64,000 nt of DNA, taken from assembly GCA_030066985.1 (NCBI GenBank), contig JASJAN010000020.1:1-64000 (forward strand), in the 5' to 3' direction. Shown here piece after piece: positions 53,333-62,607 of this stretch (position 1 is its first letter; the number at the start of each line of letters is the position of its first letter). Source of the stretch: Desulfobacterales bacterium (GTDB taxonomy: Bacteria > Desulfobacterota > Desulfobacteria > Desulfobacterales > JAHEIW01). The notes below the pieces were generated by a model. It was not told the DNA's origin. It saw only the letters and a list, made by a program, of their open reading frames with translations, and did no database searches. The translations under genes and the position numbers were made by a program.

Positions 53333-53644
53333 TCAGGCGCCTTCTAAGACTTCATTAACCCACCCCATGGCCGCAATCATGTTTGGAAAACCAATGGTGG
53401 TCAATGACAATAGCACCACATGGGCGATTTCGTCCTGGCTGGCACCCGATTCCAGCGCCTTGCGGGTCTGCGACATCACCGCCCCCCGGGAATTGGCGCC
53501 AATGGCAATACCCAGATTGGCAAGATCCTGATATTTTTTCTCCAGCGGCCCGGACTCGCGGCAGGTCTTGCCCAACTGTTGAAATTCTTTGAAAACTTCC
53601 GGAAATTTAGTCGAGAACTTTTCGTAAATTTTGGGAAGATACAT
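53333..53644 (-). CDS. Carboxymuconolactone decarboxylase-family protein
   Basis: 103-residue all-helical CMD/AhpD-like protein (GPLEKKYQDLANLGIAIGANS, ALESGASQDEIAHVVLLSLTTIGFPNMIAAMGW). The AhpD CxxC is not present, so a peroxidase role is unlikely. It is the last gene of the arr-oriented run, 119 bases after arrD. SD AAAGGAGCG gives the start at 53644. Confidence 0.8.
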   Translation of the reverse strand: MYLPKIYEKFSTKFPEVFKEFQQLGKTCRESGPLEKKYQDLANLGIAIGANSRGAVMSQTRKALESGASQDEIAHVVLLSLTTIGFPNMIAAMGWVNEVLEGA

Positions 53645-53763
53645 GATCGCTCCTTTGCTCATTATTTTGCGTGTAATATTGAGGTGATATCAGCATCCCC
53701 TTTACACCTGGAGCGAATTTATTTCAATGTGTTTTTTTAATCAAGCAGTTCGGAATCCAGCAT

Positions 53764-54393
53764 TCAACATACCACCTGATAATTTACCTGTAAAAACGAT
53801 TGGGTTGCTTTTGCCAGATTCGGGTAAAACGGATTTTCAGCATTTTCGATAATGTTTTCAGCAAATTCCGGTACCCAGGCCATGAGGTGGTCTTCCAGAA
53901 ATGATTTCTGCTGCTGAATGAAACCCATTGCTGTTTCGGTGTCTGAGTCGGCGAAGGCTTCGATTTCCTTAAAAATTAAATAATACATGAATTCAAGTTC
54001 AGCCGAGATGTGGTCGGGGGCATCTTTAAAATTTTTGGACGTGTCCAATCCAGCGTCGCGGTATCTGCTTCTGACATCCAGTGTCGAGTCGCCCATCATT
54101 TTTCTTTCGGTGTCTAAATACACCGATCCGTAAGGCGCAGCCAACAGCTTATATGGGCCTACAAACAGTTTAGCAAAATCAACCCTTATCGACTCGAGAC
54201 GATCACCGGTTTTAAATTCTTTTCGCATATTTTGGACTGATTGAACCGCAGTTTCACATACTTCGGCCATACTGGATTCAAGATTTTCCAATTTTTCAGA
54301 TAGGCCCGGCTCAGGAATAAAATAACAGTCACTCAACAGCCTAAACGCTTTCATCCTCGACGCTTCCTGGTTCAACATGTTTTTCGTTTTCAT
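53764..54393 (-). CDS. arrD: TorD/DmsD-family chaperone (ArrD-type)
   Basis: 209-residue cytoplasmic chaperone of the TorD family that folds molybdopterin enzymes before Tat export. Marks are the N-terminal helical region (MKAFRLLSDCYFIPEPGLSEKLE), VDFAKLFVGPYKLLAAPYGSVYLD, and EFMYYLIFKEIEAF. It follows the arrC gene with a gap of ~350 bases holding a palindromic element. SD AAGGAC supports start 54393. In arr clusters, arrD has this role. Confidence 0.8.
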   Translation of the reverse strand: MKTKNMLNQEASRMKAFRLLSDCYFIPEPGLSEKLENLESSMAEVCETAVQSVQNMRKEFKTGDRLESIRVDFAKLFVGPYKLLAAPYGSVYLDTERKMMGDSTLDVRSRYRDAGLDTSKNFKDAPDHISAELEFMYYLIFKEIEAFADSDTETAMGFIQQQKSFLEDHLMAWVPEFAENIIENAENPFYPNLAKATQSFLQVNYQVVC

Positions 54394-54563
54394 AACTGTC
54401 CTTAATATCAAAAACCTGAATTTGCATGAAAATAGATGAGAACCTTTTAATTATCATAATGCAGCAGATCTCATCAACAATGCTGTAAAGGGCCTTTCAT
54501 TTCATATATAAATCGGATGATGGTCATTTTTATTTCTCATCTATTTTCACCCTTGGAACAATG

Positions 54564-54656
54564 CGGCGAACCGGAGCCTCCCATATGCTGCGTTATTCAG
54601 GGCGAAGCATAGTTCACTATCGCTTAACCCTGAAGTGCCTTGCCTATGGAAACCTC
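54564..54656 (-). repeat. Nested-palindrome element, class 2 (copy E)
   Basis: On the minus strand CCATAGGCAAGGCACTTCAG opens the unit. An inner stem TTCAGGG/CCCTGAA (54596-54602, 54628-54634) carries an inner ATAGT..ACTAT tip, and AACGCAGCATATGG closes the unit. The outer CCATA/TATGG arms frame it. It matches copies at 3977 and 5628 in plan. Confidence 0.65.
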
Positions 54657-54745
54657 CGAATCGTGCAAGATTCAGGTTCAAAGCGGTTGAATTTTGGCGA
54701 TGCCGGCCCGACAGCAGCCGGCATCGCATTTGTGGTGTTTTTAAG

Positions 54746-55861
54746 CTACTCCGGTACGTCTGACAATTTCAGGTTGCGTTCTCCCAGGGTGTATACGAAC
54801 AGCAAAACGGCCAGTGCCGACACAAAAACAAACACCTCCCAGATCGTGGGCCAGTAACTGGCAAACGGGGGTTGTCCTTCGGCCTTGGGACCCGTGGGCA
54901 TCACCAGGCCGCTGAGCACCATTTCCAGTCGGCCGGCAAACATACCGACTAGAAACAAAACAGCGGCAGTAACTTTTCCCCAGGTGGCTTGTCGCACTGC
55001 CGGCATGGCAATCAGCACAAGCGGGATGACCAATCCAACCCATAATGCCAGGTGGTACCAACCCGAGCTCAACATATGGCGAAAACCTGCAAACTCGACT
55101 GCTGTGGCTGACGCGCCGCCAACGATTGTTCGCCAGATGAAAAAGACTAACGTCAAAATCGTAACAACGCCAAAGAGCTTGCTAAGGTCATCGTAAAGGT
55201 TTTTGTCTCCTTCGCTCAAGGGGATTTTCGCAAAATGATGGTAGGCCAGGCTGAATAACAGCACGGCTGCCAGTGCGCTGGCGAATCCGGTCAGCGGAAG
55301 ATACATGGCCAAAAAGTTTGCGTTGTACGCCGGCCTTGCATCCGGAAGCCCAAAGAGCCAGCCCAGTGCAGTGGAGGTGGCAATTGCGACGATGAAGGTG
55401 AATACACCAAGCCCTTTGCTGACACCGGCTTTATGCATTTTGCTAAATGATAAGAGCAGCACAACCAAATAAAGCCCGTAGAGCATACCCAGCCACCAGA
55501 GGGGTGAGGCAAAGTTTGGCGAAATTAAATAATAGACAGCGTTCCACGGCGATCCGAGATGTAAAAACAAACAGGTAAAAGAAGCCATCAACACGGCAAT
55601 TTCCAGAAATGCCGTGCGTTTTTCAAGGGGCTGGTAGCGTTTGATACCAAATACGACGGGAATGGACGAGACAAAGGCCAGCCCGGTGCTAGTCAGCGAA
55701 AAAAACACATAGGCTGCGATGGGCATGGTCCAAACCAGTATATCTGTCTTGGCGTACAGGACAAAACCGGTGCCAATTAACACTCTGTAGGCTGTGAGCA
55801 GACCCAGCAGGATTCCCAGCAAAAGCAGGCCATACCACAATTGGATTTTAATGGTTTTCAT
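54746..55861 (-). CDS. arrC: NrfD-family membrane subunit (ArrC-type)
   Basis: 371-residue inner-membrane protein with about ten TM helices, NrfD/PsrC family. It should oxidise menaquinol and pass electrons through the Fe-S subunit to ArrA in the periplasm. It starts one base from the arrB stop (TAG-ATG) and has an internal SD. In Shewanella the ArrAB enzyme works with a separate CymA; here a dedicated NrfD subunit is present, as in Chrysiogenes and Desulfosporosinus arr operons. Confidence 0.85.
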   Translation of the reverse strand: MKTIKIQLWYGLLLLGILLGLLTAYRVLIGTGFVLYAKTDILVWTMPIAAYVFFSLTSTGLAFVSSIPVVFGIKRYQPLEKRTAFLEIAVLMASFTCLFLHLGSPWNAVYYLISPNFASPLWWLGMLYGLYLVVLLLSFSKMHKAGVSKGLGVFTFIVAIATSTALGWLFGLPDARPAYNANFLAMYLPLTGFASALAAVLLFSLAYHHFAKIPLSEGDKNLYDDLSKLFGVVTILTLVFFIWRTIVGGASATAVEFAGFRHMLSSGWYHLALWVGLVIPLVLIAMPAVRQATWGKVTAAVLFLVGMFAGRLEMVLSGLVMPTGPKAEGQPPFASYWPTIWEVFVFVSALAVLLFVYTLGERNLKLSDVPE

Positions 55862-56590
55862 CTATACCCCCCCTTTCGTTCTCTGATAGTGTGCAGGATT
55901 AAAGCTGCGAATATAATAGACGTTCGGCTCGGTGCCGAGCCGCTCTTTGCGACGGTACGGTTTATATTTCCCCAACAGCCGGTTCACCTTGCTGTCCGGC
56001 TTTTCCAGATCGCCAAATATCCGGGCATCGGCGGGACAGGCCTCCACACAGTAAGGAATTTCGCCCACCTTGATTAGGTGGTCGCAAAAGGTGCACTTTT
56101 CAACCACGCCCTTGGGTCTGTTCTCTGGAAGGGTTTTTCCCCTGGCCGGATTGCTATAGGGCGTTCCGTTTCCGTTGTTGACCTTCTGGGCCATTTCTTT
56201 CGGGGAGCTGGTGCCGCCTTCAATGACCGGCTTGGGATCCCGCCAGAATTTGTGGGGGGCCTGCCAGTTGAAATAAATGACCTCATAGGGGCAATTGTAC
56301 ATGCAGTACCGACAACCGATGCATTTGTCGGGATCATGCACGGTGATGCCGTTATCCAATTTGTGCATGGCCGTTGTCGGGCAACCCGTTACGCACGGGG
56401 CGTTTGAACAGTGGTTGCAAAGCGTTGGCAGATAGTGAAACCGTACATTCGGAAACGTGCCGGAAGTCTCAGTTATTTTGCTGGACCAGTAGATGCCCTC
56501 CGACACATTGTTCTCATTTCGACAGGCGATGCTGCAGGCCCCGCACCCGACACATCGCTGTAAATCTATTACCATTGCATATTTAGGCAT
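55862..56590 (-). CDS. arrB: Four-cluster ferredoxin subunit (ArrB-type)
   Basis: 242-residue Fe-S subunit with four ferredoxin-type Cys sets (CVGCGACSIACR, CNHCSNAPCVTGCP, CIGCRYCMYNCP, CTFCDHL..CVEACP) for four [4Fe-4S] clusters. It has no signal peptide and would be exported with ArrA by the Tat system. SD AGGAGGTGAACA lies before the start. The order arrA-arrB-arrC supports a three-subunit complex. Confidence 0.88.
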   Translation of the reverse strand: MPKYAMVIDLQRCVGCGACSIACRNENNVSEGIYWSSKITETSGTFPNVRFHYLPTLCNHCSNAPCVTGCPTTAMHKLDNGITVHDPDKCIGCRYCMYNCPYEVIYFNWQAPHKFWRDPKPVIEGGTSSPKEMAQKVNNGNGTPYSNPARGKTLPENRPKGVVEKCTFCDHLIKVGEIPYCVEACPADARIFGDLEKPDSKVNRLLGKYKPYRRKERLGTEPNVYYIRSFNPAHYQRTKGGV

Positions 56591-56600
56591 TGTTCACCTC

Positions 56601-59180
56601 CTAAACTTTTTCGATTTTAATTCGTGTGGTCGCATAAAACGCCGTGCTCCCACTCAAGCGATCGTATTGAGCCGGGATGAGGTCGTTGCTGCTGCCACCC
56701 CGGGGCACTTTGCCGAATACTTTGGACGCCACCCGCCCATAGGCCCAGTGGCCCTGGCCGTAACACTTGGCAATCGTTCCGGGCCGGACGCCTTCCCATA
56801 AACTTGCCGTACAGGTCAGGCTTCCGGTTGGAGATGTCAGCTTGACTTTATCGCCATTTTTGATGCCAAGCGGCTTGGCGTCTCTGGGGTTGATCTTGGC
56901 CACATCTTCCCAGGGCACATCACCGGGATCTAGATCCTTAAAATCATAATACCAGGTGCAGTTGGCCGAACGGCCCTCGCGGTTGAGCCTAGATTTGTAA
57001 TCCACATGGATGAATGGAAAATCTTTTTCATCTCCGGCAATAAATGCTTCTTCATAATGCGGCACAAACGCCATTTCACCCCGCGCCAGATAGTTGCAAA
57101 CTTCCAGAACATGGTCGACGGTGGTGTTATGCTTTTCCGCATGCTTCTCCAGAGCAGCCTTCAACGTTTCACTGTAAAATTCAAACTTTTTGGTTTTGGT
57201 TTTCATGTTGCTCCAGCGCTTGCGATACGGATAGGGATTAGAATTCCAGACGCCGGCTTTGAGAAAATCCTCCCAGCCGTTGAATTTGTCACCCCCTTTG
57301 TATTTGGCCGGATCCCACAGATTCTGGGTGGCATATTTAAGGGAATAGAGCGCAAATTCTTTCTCGTTGGTCGGGGCTTTGCCCGTTTCCGGATCTTTGT
57401 AGGTTTTGTAGTGATCGAGCAGATTACTGAATCCTTTTTCATTTAACTTTTCGGCGAGGAGCCAGGGAATTTCGGTCTCATCGATCTTATAATCGCCGGT
57501 CGGCTCGATGATCGGCTGCATAAGCGTTACGTGCCGGTATCCGTTCCCGTGTGCCTTGACATAGCCCCATTTTTCGAACATGTGATGGGTATCGGGCAGC
57601 AGGATATCGGCAAACCAGGAAAACTCGGAGGCGTTGGTGGTGATGTGCACCAGAAACGGTATCTTGGCCAGGGCACGCTCCCAGCGCTCCGGCTGCGGGC
57701 AGGAGAACGTAAAGTTGTTCATGTATCCGATGGCCACTTTGATATCATTGGGATCCTCATTTAGGATGCCGTCGGCCGCATTGTTGGTGACCACGCCTTT
57801 GCCTGATTTTCCTTTGTTCAACGCGGGAAACTCCAACCGGCCGCGCTGGTCGATTTTTTTATGCTTTTTACCCTTTTTGGCGATCTCATCCATAAAATCA
57901 TCGGGTTTCGGAAATTTCGAGGTATATTCTTTGTTGGTTATTTGGGTACCGCCGACGTTGTCCACCGCCCCGACGAGTCCGTTTAAGGCATGCACCGCCA
58001 TGGCGGCATATCCGCCGCGCACCTGCATGCAGGGACCGCCACCGAGCCACGAAATGGCATGCGGGGCCGCCTGGCCGTAACCGATGGCCACCCGTTTGAT
58101 CTGCTCGACCGGCAGGTCGGTTATTTTGGCGGCCCACTCCGGTGTTTTGTCTTTGAGCTCCAGGTTCCACCATTGGACAATACCGTTGGTGTGTTTTTCT
58201 TCGAAGAGTTCCGGATCGAGTTCTTGGCCGGCTATAAAGCGGTTGTCACCATCAAAAAAATCGCCGACAAAATCTTTGTACCAGAGCCCCTCGGTAAGCA
58301 GCACATGCGCGATGGCAACCGCCAGGGCGCCGTCGGTACCGGGTTTGAGCGGCAGCCATTCATCGGCTTTGGCGGCCGTGGCTGAAAGCCGGGGCTCGGC
58401 GATGGCAATTGTGGCCGAGTCAACCGCATCTCCCCAAACCGCGGAGTAATACGAGACCTGCCGGTTGGCCGCCAGGGGGTCCGCGCCCCACAAAAGAATA
58501 TACCGGGCCCTTTTAACATCATACTGTCGGTATCCCCAGTAACCCTCTGTATAATATGGTCCGAATTTTTCCGCTTCCGCACAGATCGCACTGTGGGAGA
58601 TGTTGTTGGGTGAACCGATAACTTTGGTCATGCGATCATAGAGGACATCACGCATGTACGAATAACGACCGCGCATGAGCATATACTTGTGAGTTTCATT
58701 GTTCTTTCTAAGCTCCATGATCTTATCGGCGATCGCGTCCAGGGCTTCATCCCAGGAAATGGGCACAAATTTCGGATCTTCGTTGCGTCCTTTTTGGGGG
58801 TTGGTCCGTTTCATCGGGGTTTTGATCCGATCCGGGTCATATACCTGCTGCAGGGCAAGATGGACTCGCGGACAACTCGCCTCTCCATTGACCTTTGAAT
58901 TCGGATTGCCCCGAACCTTTACCGCCCGCCCGTCGACGACATACACCTGTTTGGAGCACCAGGAGGTACATCCCTGGCAGGTGGCTGCTTTCCATTCGCC
59001 AACTCCACCGCCGGTGTTCTCGCTGGCTTCTGCCAGCGACCGCAATGTGGGTTTTACGGTTGCGCCGAGGGCAATAGCGCCCCCGGTGGCGGCTGAGGCT
59101 TTTTTCATGAAAGATCTTCGCGACATTCTGAAATCATTCAGAAAATCTTTCAGCATGCCTTCTTTTTTGTTTGGTTTCAT
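56601..59180 (-). CDS. arrA: Respiratory arsenate reductase catalytic subunit
   Basis: 859-residue Tat-exported Mo-bisMGD enzyme, predicted to reduce arsenate to arsenite. Tat motif SRRSFMKKAS, [4Fe-4S] Cys 68, 71, 75 and 103 (CQGCTSWC), RGRY at 170-173, and Mo ligand Cys200 in HSAICAEAEKFGPYY. RGRY is the reported signature separating ArrA from ArxA (GRGWG-type). Residues H196, S197, K205 and Y217 line up, at a constant offset of seven, with what I recall as arsenate-contacting residues in Shewanella ANA-3 ArrA. A C-terminal GHWAYG is also present. Neighbours (Fe-S, NrfD, TorD, PhnD-like sensor) fit. Polysulfide or thiosulfate reductase is the main alternative. Confidence 0.85.
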   Translation of the reverse strand: MKPNKKEGMLKDFLNDFRMSRRSFMKKASAATGGAIALGATVKPTLRSLAEASENTGGGVGEWKAATCQGCTSWCSKQVYVVDGRAVKVRGNPNSKVNGEASCPRVHLALQQVYDPDRIKTPMKRTNPQKGRNEDPKFVPISWDEALDAIADKIMELRKNNETHKYMLMRGRYSYMRDVLYDRMTKVIGSPNNISHSAICAEAEKFGPYYTEGYWGYRQYDVKRARYILLWGADPLAANRQVSYYSAVWGDAVDSATIAIAEPRLSATAAKADEWLPLKPGTDGALAVAIAHVLLTEGLWYKDFVGDFFDGDNRFIAGQELDPELFEEKHTNGIVQWWNLELKDKTPEWAAKITDLPVEQIKRVAIGYGQAAPHAISWLGGGPCMQVRGGYAAMAVHALNGLVGAVDNVGGTQITNKEYTSKFPKPDDFMDEIAKKGKKHKKIDQRGRLEFPALNKGKSGKGVVTNNAADGILNEDPNDIKVAIGYMNNFTFSCPQPERWERALAKIPFLVHITTNASEFSWFADILLPDTHHMFEKWGYVKAHGNGYRHVTLMQPIIEPTGDYKIDETEIPWLLAEKLNEKGFSNLLDHYKTYKDPETGKAPTNEKEFALYSLKYATQNLWDPAKYKGGDKFNGWEDFLKAGVWNSNPYPYRKRWSNMKTKTKKFEFYSETLKAALEKHAEKHNTTVDHVLEVCNYLARGEMAFVPHYEEAFIAGDEKDFPFIHVDYKSRLNREGRSANCTWYYDFKDLDPGDVPWEDVAKINPRDAKPLGIKNGDKVKLTSPTGSLTCTASLWEGVRPGTIAKCYGQGHWAYGRVASKVFGKVPRGGSSNDLIPAQYDRLSGSTAFYATTRIKIEKV

Positions 59181-59218
59181 CTCCAGATTACCTCCCTTCC
59201 GATTTGCCTCCTTAAGTT

Positions 59219-59623
59219 TTAAAGATCCTTAAGGAACTGATTTCTTGTGGGTTTGGAATTTGCGTGATTTTCTTCAATCGAGCGTAACCAGAAAAAAAGT
59301 TCGTCTGCATCAATCGGCCGGCTAAGACAGGCATAAATATGCTGGCTGATGGCATCTTTTAATTCGGGATGAATCGGCTGGCCGGACAAGCAAAAAAAGG
59401 TGACATTCGGGAAATTTGTGGTCAATTCCCTTATGATACGATTGTCGGCTGGAACCGTGTCGATATCCCAAAAAATTGCCCGGCATCCGGAATCTTTTAT
59501 GAGTCGGTCTAAGTTGTGAGCCGACGCCTTCTCTATTGCATTAAATTGGCTCGCCTCCAAAAGCTTGCAAAGCTCCCGGCGTTGTTCCTTGTTGGCATCG
59601 ATCACCATAATTGATTTTTTCAT
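59219..59623 (-). CDS. Degenerate stand-alone receiver-domain protein
   Basis: 134-residue receiver-like protein. It has the likely phosphoacceptor Asp in AIFWDIDTVPA, and its acidic pair is weakened (IDANKEQ). The conserved Lys-Pro is Arg-Pro (SRPID). It has no output domain. It is the first gene after the sigma-54 promoter and 38 bases before arrA, so it belongs to the arr transcript. A pseudo-receiver that binds another regulator or the chaperone is a guess. Confidence 0.75.
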   Translation of the reverse strand: MKKSIMVIDANKEQRRELCKLLEASQFNAIEKASAHNLDRLIKDSGCRAIFWDIDTVPADNRIIRELTTNFPNVTFFCLSGQPIHPELKDAISQHIYACLSRPIDADELFFWLRSIEENHANSKPTRNQFLKDL

Positions 59624-60022
59624 TCGTCCAATTTCTCCTGGAACGAATTCGGCAGGGAATTAGGAAAAAACAACAGGCGTCACTGCCACAACGTAGCAAT
59701 CGCTGTGCCAAAACAAACCCGCAATAGTCCGAGGACCGTTTCGGGAATAACAGTTCGGCTGCACAAATCATAACCATTTGATACTAATAAAAAAAATGAT
59801 TTATAGAAAAAATAGAGAGTGAAAATTTATTTGTCAAAGAAGGGTTTTTAACTCGCAGAATGGATGTCAACTTGTTCGAAATGCAGACAGCAAAAACAGC
59901 CTTTTAGGTTAATTATATGAATATTAAAGGGTTAGCTGTGTACGATTTCCGGACAGCTTTTACGGTGGCATACACTTATTGGGGTGTCGGGACAGTGAGG
60001 GTGTCGCTAAAAGAAAACCAAA
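59624..60022. other. arr promoter region
   Basis: About 400 bases. It holds the sigma-54 promoter (59695-59710) and possible enhancer sites. These are AGCTGT-(13)-ACAGCT (59934-59958) and TGTC-GG-GACA (59985-59994), both 225-300 bases upstream of the promoter, the usual range for sigma-54 activators. Confidence 0.55.
59695..59710 (-). promoter_or_regulatory. Sigma-54 promoter of the arr operon
   Basis: On the minus strand TGGCACAGCGATTGCT matches the -24/-12 consensus TGGCAC-N5-TTGC, with ten bases between GG and GC. It lies ~70 bases before the receiver gene and arrA. The sigma-54 activator is encoded upstream. Confidence 0.85.
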
Positions 60023-60397
60023 TTATAATATTGAGCTAAATACCTGACACGATTTGCAAATTTTCATTTTTTCTTGCCAGTTTTTTTGAACCGAACCCTC
60101 ACAAACAGTACCATTTATGAGCCAGCAAAGATCCCCGGATCCAAACTCCCAGGCGGGGCACTGACGCCTTTGCTCAGCGGAGCATTTTTTTACCGTCCAG
60201 CAGGGTTTTTTACCCCCGGCTTTTTGTTCGGATCTGAAAAGCAGAAAATAGAACTGCCGCTCGACATGGACCGGCACCGTTCGCCAACCCTGCTCGTAGC
60301 TGTGAATGGCTTTCAGTGATGTGCCCAGAAGTTCAGACATCTGTTTTTGGGTTTTCCCCAGTCGCTGGCGGTATTTTTTAAATTCGTTTTTATTCAT
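60023..60397 (-). CDS. XRE-type HTH with C-terminal two-CW Cys domain
   Basis: 124-residue regulator. The N-terminus is an XRE/Cro helix-turn-helix (KYRQRLGKTQKQMSELLGTS). The C-terminus has eight Cys in a two-CW-like pattern (CWTVKKC, CPAW, CWLINGTVC, CKSC), likely binding a metal or Fe-S centre. The gene is seven bases after the sigma-54 activator gene, so it belongs to the same unit. It could sense redox, arsenic or metal, but no data fix this. Confidence 0.78.
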   Translation of the reverse strand: MNKNEFKKYRQRLGKTQKQMSELLGTSLKAIHSYEQGWRTVPVHVERQFYFLLFRSEQKAGGKKPCWTVKKCSAEQRRQCPAWEFGSGDLCWLINGTVCEGSVQKNWQEKMKICKSCQVFSSIL

Positions 60398-60404
60398 AAC
60401 TTAC

Positions 60405-62603
60405 CTAATGAATTGTGGGTTTGTGAATCTGATATTTTTTGATTTTTTCATACAGCGTGCTGCGGCTGATTCCCAGCTGTATGGCGGCCTTTTTTTTGTT
60501 CCAATCGCACTCTTCCAGAACTTCCAGCAGCAATCGCTTCTCATTTTCAAAGATCGTCCCTGAAGTTTGTGAAAAAACGGGTGGAGCGGCATCGCGAACC
60601 GCAGAGGGCAGATCTGATATGTCAACACTGCTCCGTTTGGCTAAAACGGCTGTATGCTCGATGCTATTTTCCAGTTCGCGCACATTACCCGGCCAGGGGT
60701 AATCCAGGAGCAGACGCATGGCCTCCGAGCTGAAATCCTGAATCTCTTTATTCTGCTCAACTGCAAAACGGCTCAAAAAATGACGCGCCAGCAGCGGAAT
60801 ATCGTTACGACGTTTTCTTAAAGGGGGCAGGTGGATCGGAATCACATTCAGACGATAGAAAAGGTCCTCCCTGAAGCTGCCGTTTGTCACTTCCTTTATC
60901 AGGTCCTTATTGGTTGCGGCCAGAATTCTGACATTGACCTTGAGCGTTTCCTCGCCGCCGATACGCTCAAATTTCTGGCTTTGCAGTACGCGCAACAATT
61001 TTATCTGGGCTGAAGGGGCAATTTCTCCGATTTCATCTAAAAATACCGTGCCGCCATCTGCCTGTTCGAAGCGTCCGGATTTTTGGCGGATCGCGCCGGT
61101 AAATGCGCCTTTTTCATGACCGAAAAGCTCGCTTTCCAGCAGGGTTGCCGGATAGGCGGAGCAATTAATCACGACAAACGGTTTGTATTTTCGCGGGCTC
61201 TGTTGATGAATGGCCCGGGCAACCAGCTCTTTCCCGGTTCCGCTCTCACCCTGGATCAGAACCGTGGCATCGGTGGGCGCGATATCTTCAATCAAACGAT
61301 AGATGTTTTGCATCTGGGGGTCTTTACCGATAATCCCGCTGAATTCGGCGCTGTGCTCGATGCGAGTCCGCAGGGCCCGAATTTCTTCTTCCTGGATCAC
61401 CGAGCGCCGAATTGCCCCTGCCGTCTGGTTTAATATCAGATCGATAATATCCAGTTCTTTGATAACGCAGGCACAGTTTCCGGGGCAGGCGATCAGCATG
61501 GCGCCCTGCAGTTGCTCTTCATGAAAGAGCGGGAAGCTGACAACCTGTTTTGCGGACTGAAAAGGTTCCGGCAGAAAAATGGTGAGGGCAGGATCGATGG
61601 GCAGAAATTCCATTTTTTTCGTTCTAGACAAATACGCGGCAGCTTTTTGAGAGACGGTCTTATCCAGGGTTGAGGATAGCGTTTCAGACTGCAGAAACAT
61701 ATTTTTGCGGTTGCTGCTGAAAATCAAAAGGCACATATCTTTGCAGGTCACGATGCCCTGCAGTTCTTTGATCAGATAGCGGCACACATCCTGCAGATGG
61801 GTCAGGGCGCCGATCTCCTGGGCTATGGTAAATGAGGTGCGTGTTTGCCGGTGAGCGCGGTCGAGTTCCGTGGTTTTTTCTTGAAGCCGCTGCGTGTAGT
61901 CTTTGATACCGGAAACCATGTGATTGAAGGCGGCGGTCAATTTACCGACTTCGTCCTGACTGTGCAATTCAACCTTAACATCCAGATTGCCCGCATCGAT
62001 TTTTTCGGCTGCCTTGGCCAGCACTGCCAGCGGGCCGGTAATTCGCTTGATAAACAGAAGGCTACCACCCAATGCCAACAGAAGAATAGCCAGCGTAAGC
62101 CCGCTCATCTGCAGCCACAGTTGAAATACCTGGTCCCGATAGAATTTCTCGGTAACCCCAAGGCGCAGCAGCCCGGCTTTGCCTGAAAATATGGGCCAGG
62201 CGATGTCCAGATAATTTTCTCCCTCGGTTGAAACGATTTCTTGGAAATGGCCGTAATTATCCAGGACAGCATCATTGGCATCCAGCAGCTCCAGGGGAAT
62301 ACCCTGGCCGAAGGTATGCGCCAGAACCTGGTTGTCGCGAATGATAAACAGATAGGCAACCATGGGATTGCTGCGCATCTTGTAATCCAGCATTTTTTGC
62401 AGGGCGACCCGGTCGTTGGTCAAAATTTTGTCGGTGGCATTGAGCTCGATTGTATGGGCCAAGTTCTCAGCCTGGGCGGACAACGACTGAAACAGACTGC
62501 TGCTGTACCGCTGGGAGACGAGTATTGAGATGAGCAAACCGCTGCCGATGACCAATAACGAGACCGCCAAAAGGAGTTTGCTTTTTAAGCTGAGCGGTTT
62601 CAT
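60405..62603 (-). CDS. Membrane-anchored sigma-54 activator (sensor-HAMP-GAF-AAA-HTH)
   Basis: 732-residue one-piece signalling protein. TM1 (~10-29), a periplasmic sensor (~30-165), TM2 (~165-187), HAMP (~190-245), GAF-like region (~265-390), AAA+ domain with Walker A GESGTGKE, sigma-54 contact loop GAFTGA and DEIGEIAP, and a C-terminal Fis-type HTH (KKKAAIQLGISRSTLYEKIKKYQ). A histidine kinase is absent: sensing and sigma-54 activation are in one chain. It is preceded by a PhnD-like lipoprotein gene four bases away, and a sigma-54 promoter lies upstream of arr. This would be a direct transmembrane activator of arsenate respiration (inference). Confidence 0.85.
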   Translation of the reverse strand: MKPLSLKSKLLLAVSLLVIGSGLLISILVSQRYSSSLFQSLSAQAENLAHTIELNATDKILTNDRVALQKMLDYKMRSNPMVAYLFIIRDNQVLAHTFGQGIPLELLDANDAVLDNYGHFQEIVSTEGENYLDIAWPIFSGKAGLLRLGVTEKFYRDQVFQLWLQMSGLTLAILLLALGGSLLFIKRITGPLAVLAKAAEKIDAGNLDVKVELHSQDEVGKLTAAFNHMVSGIKDYTQRLQEKTTELDRAHRQTRTSFTIAQEIGALTHLQDVCRYLIKELQGIVTCKDMCLLIFSSNRKNMFLQSETLSSTLDKTVSQKAAAYLSRTKKMEFLPIDPALTIFLPEPFQSAKQVVSFPLFHEEQLQGAMLIACPGNCACVIKELDIIDLILNQTAGAIRRSVIQEEEIRALRTRIEHSAEFSGIIGKDPQMQNIYRLIEDIAPTDATVLIQGESGTGKELVARAIHQQSPRKYKPFVVINCSAYPATLLESELFGHEKGAFTGAIRQKSGRFEQADGGTVFLDEIGEIAPSAQIKLLRVLQSQKFERIGGEETLKVNVRILAATNKDLIKEVTNGSFREDLFYRLNVIPIHLPPLRKRRNDIPLLARHFLSRFAVEQNKEIQDFSSEAMRLLLDYPWPGNVRELENSIEHTAVLAKRSSVDISDLPSAVRDAAPPVFSQTSGTIFENEKRLLLEVLEECDWNKKKAAIQLGISRSTLYEKIKKYQIHKPTIH

Positions 62604-62607
62604 AAAA

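Noticed and set aside
56601-59180. Arsenite oxidase (ArxA) or polysulfide reductase for the catalytic subunit
   Set aside because: The RGRY motif and CQGC pattern favour ArrA. The alternative stays open only until phylogeny is done.
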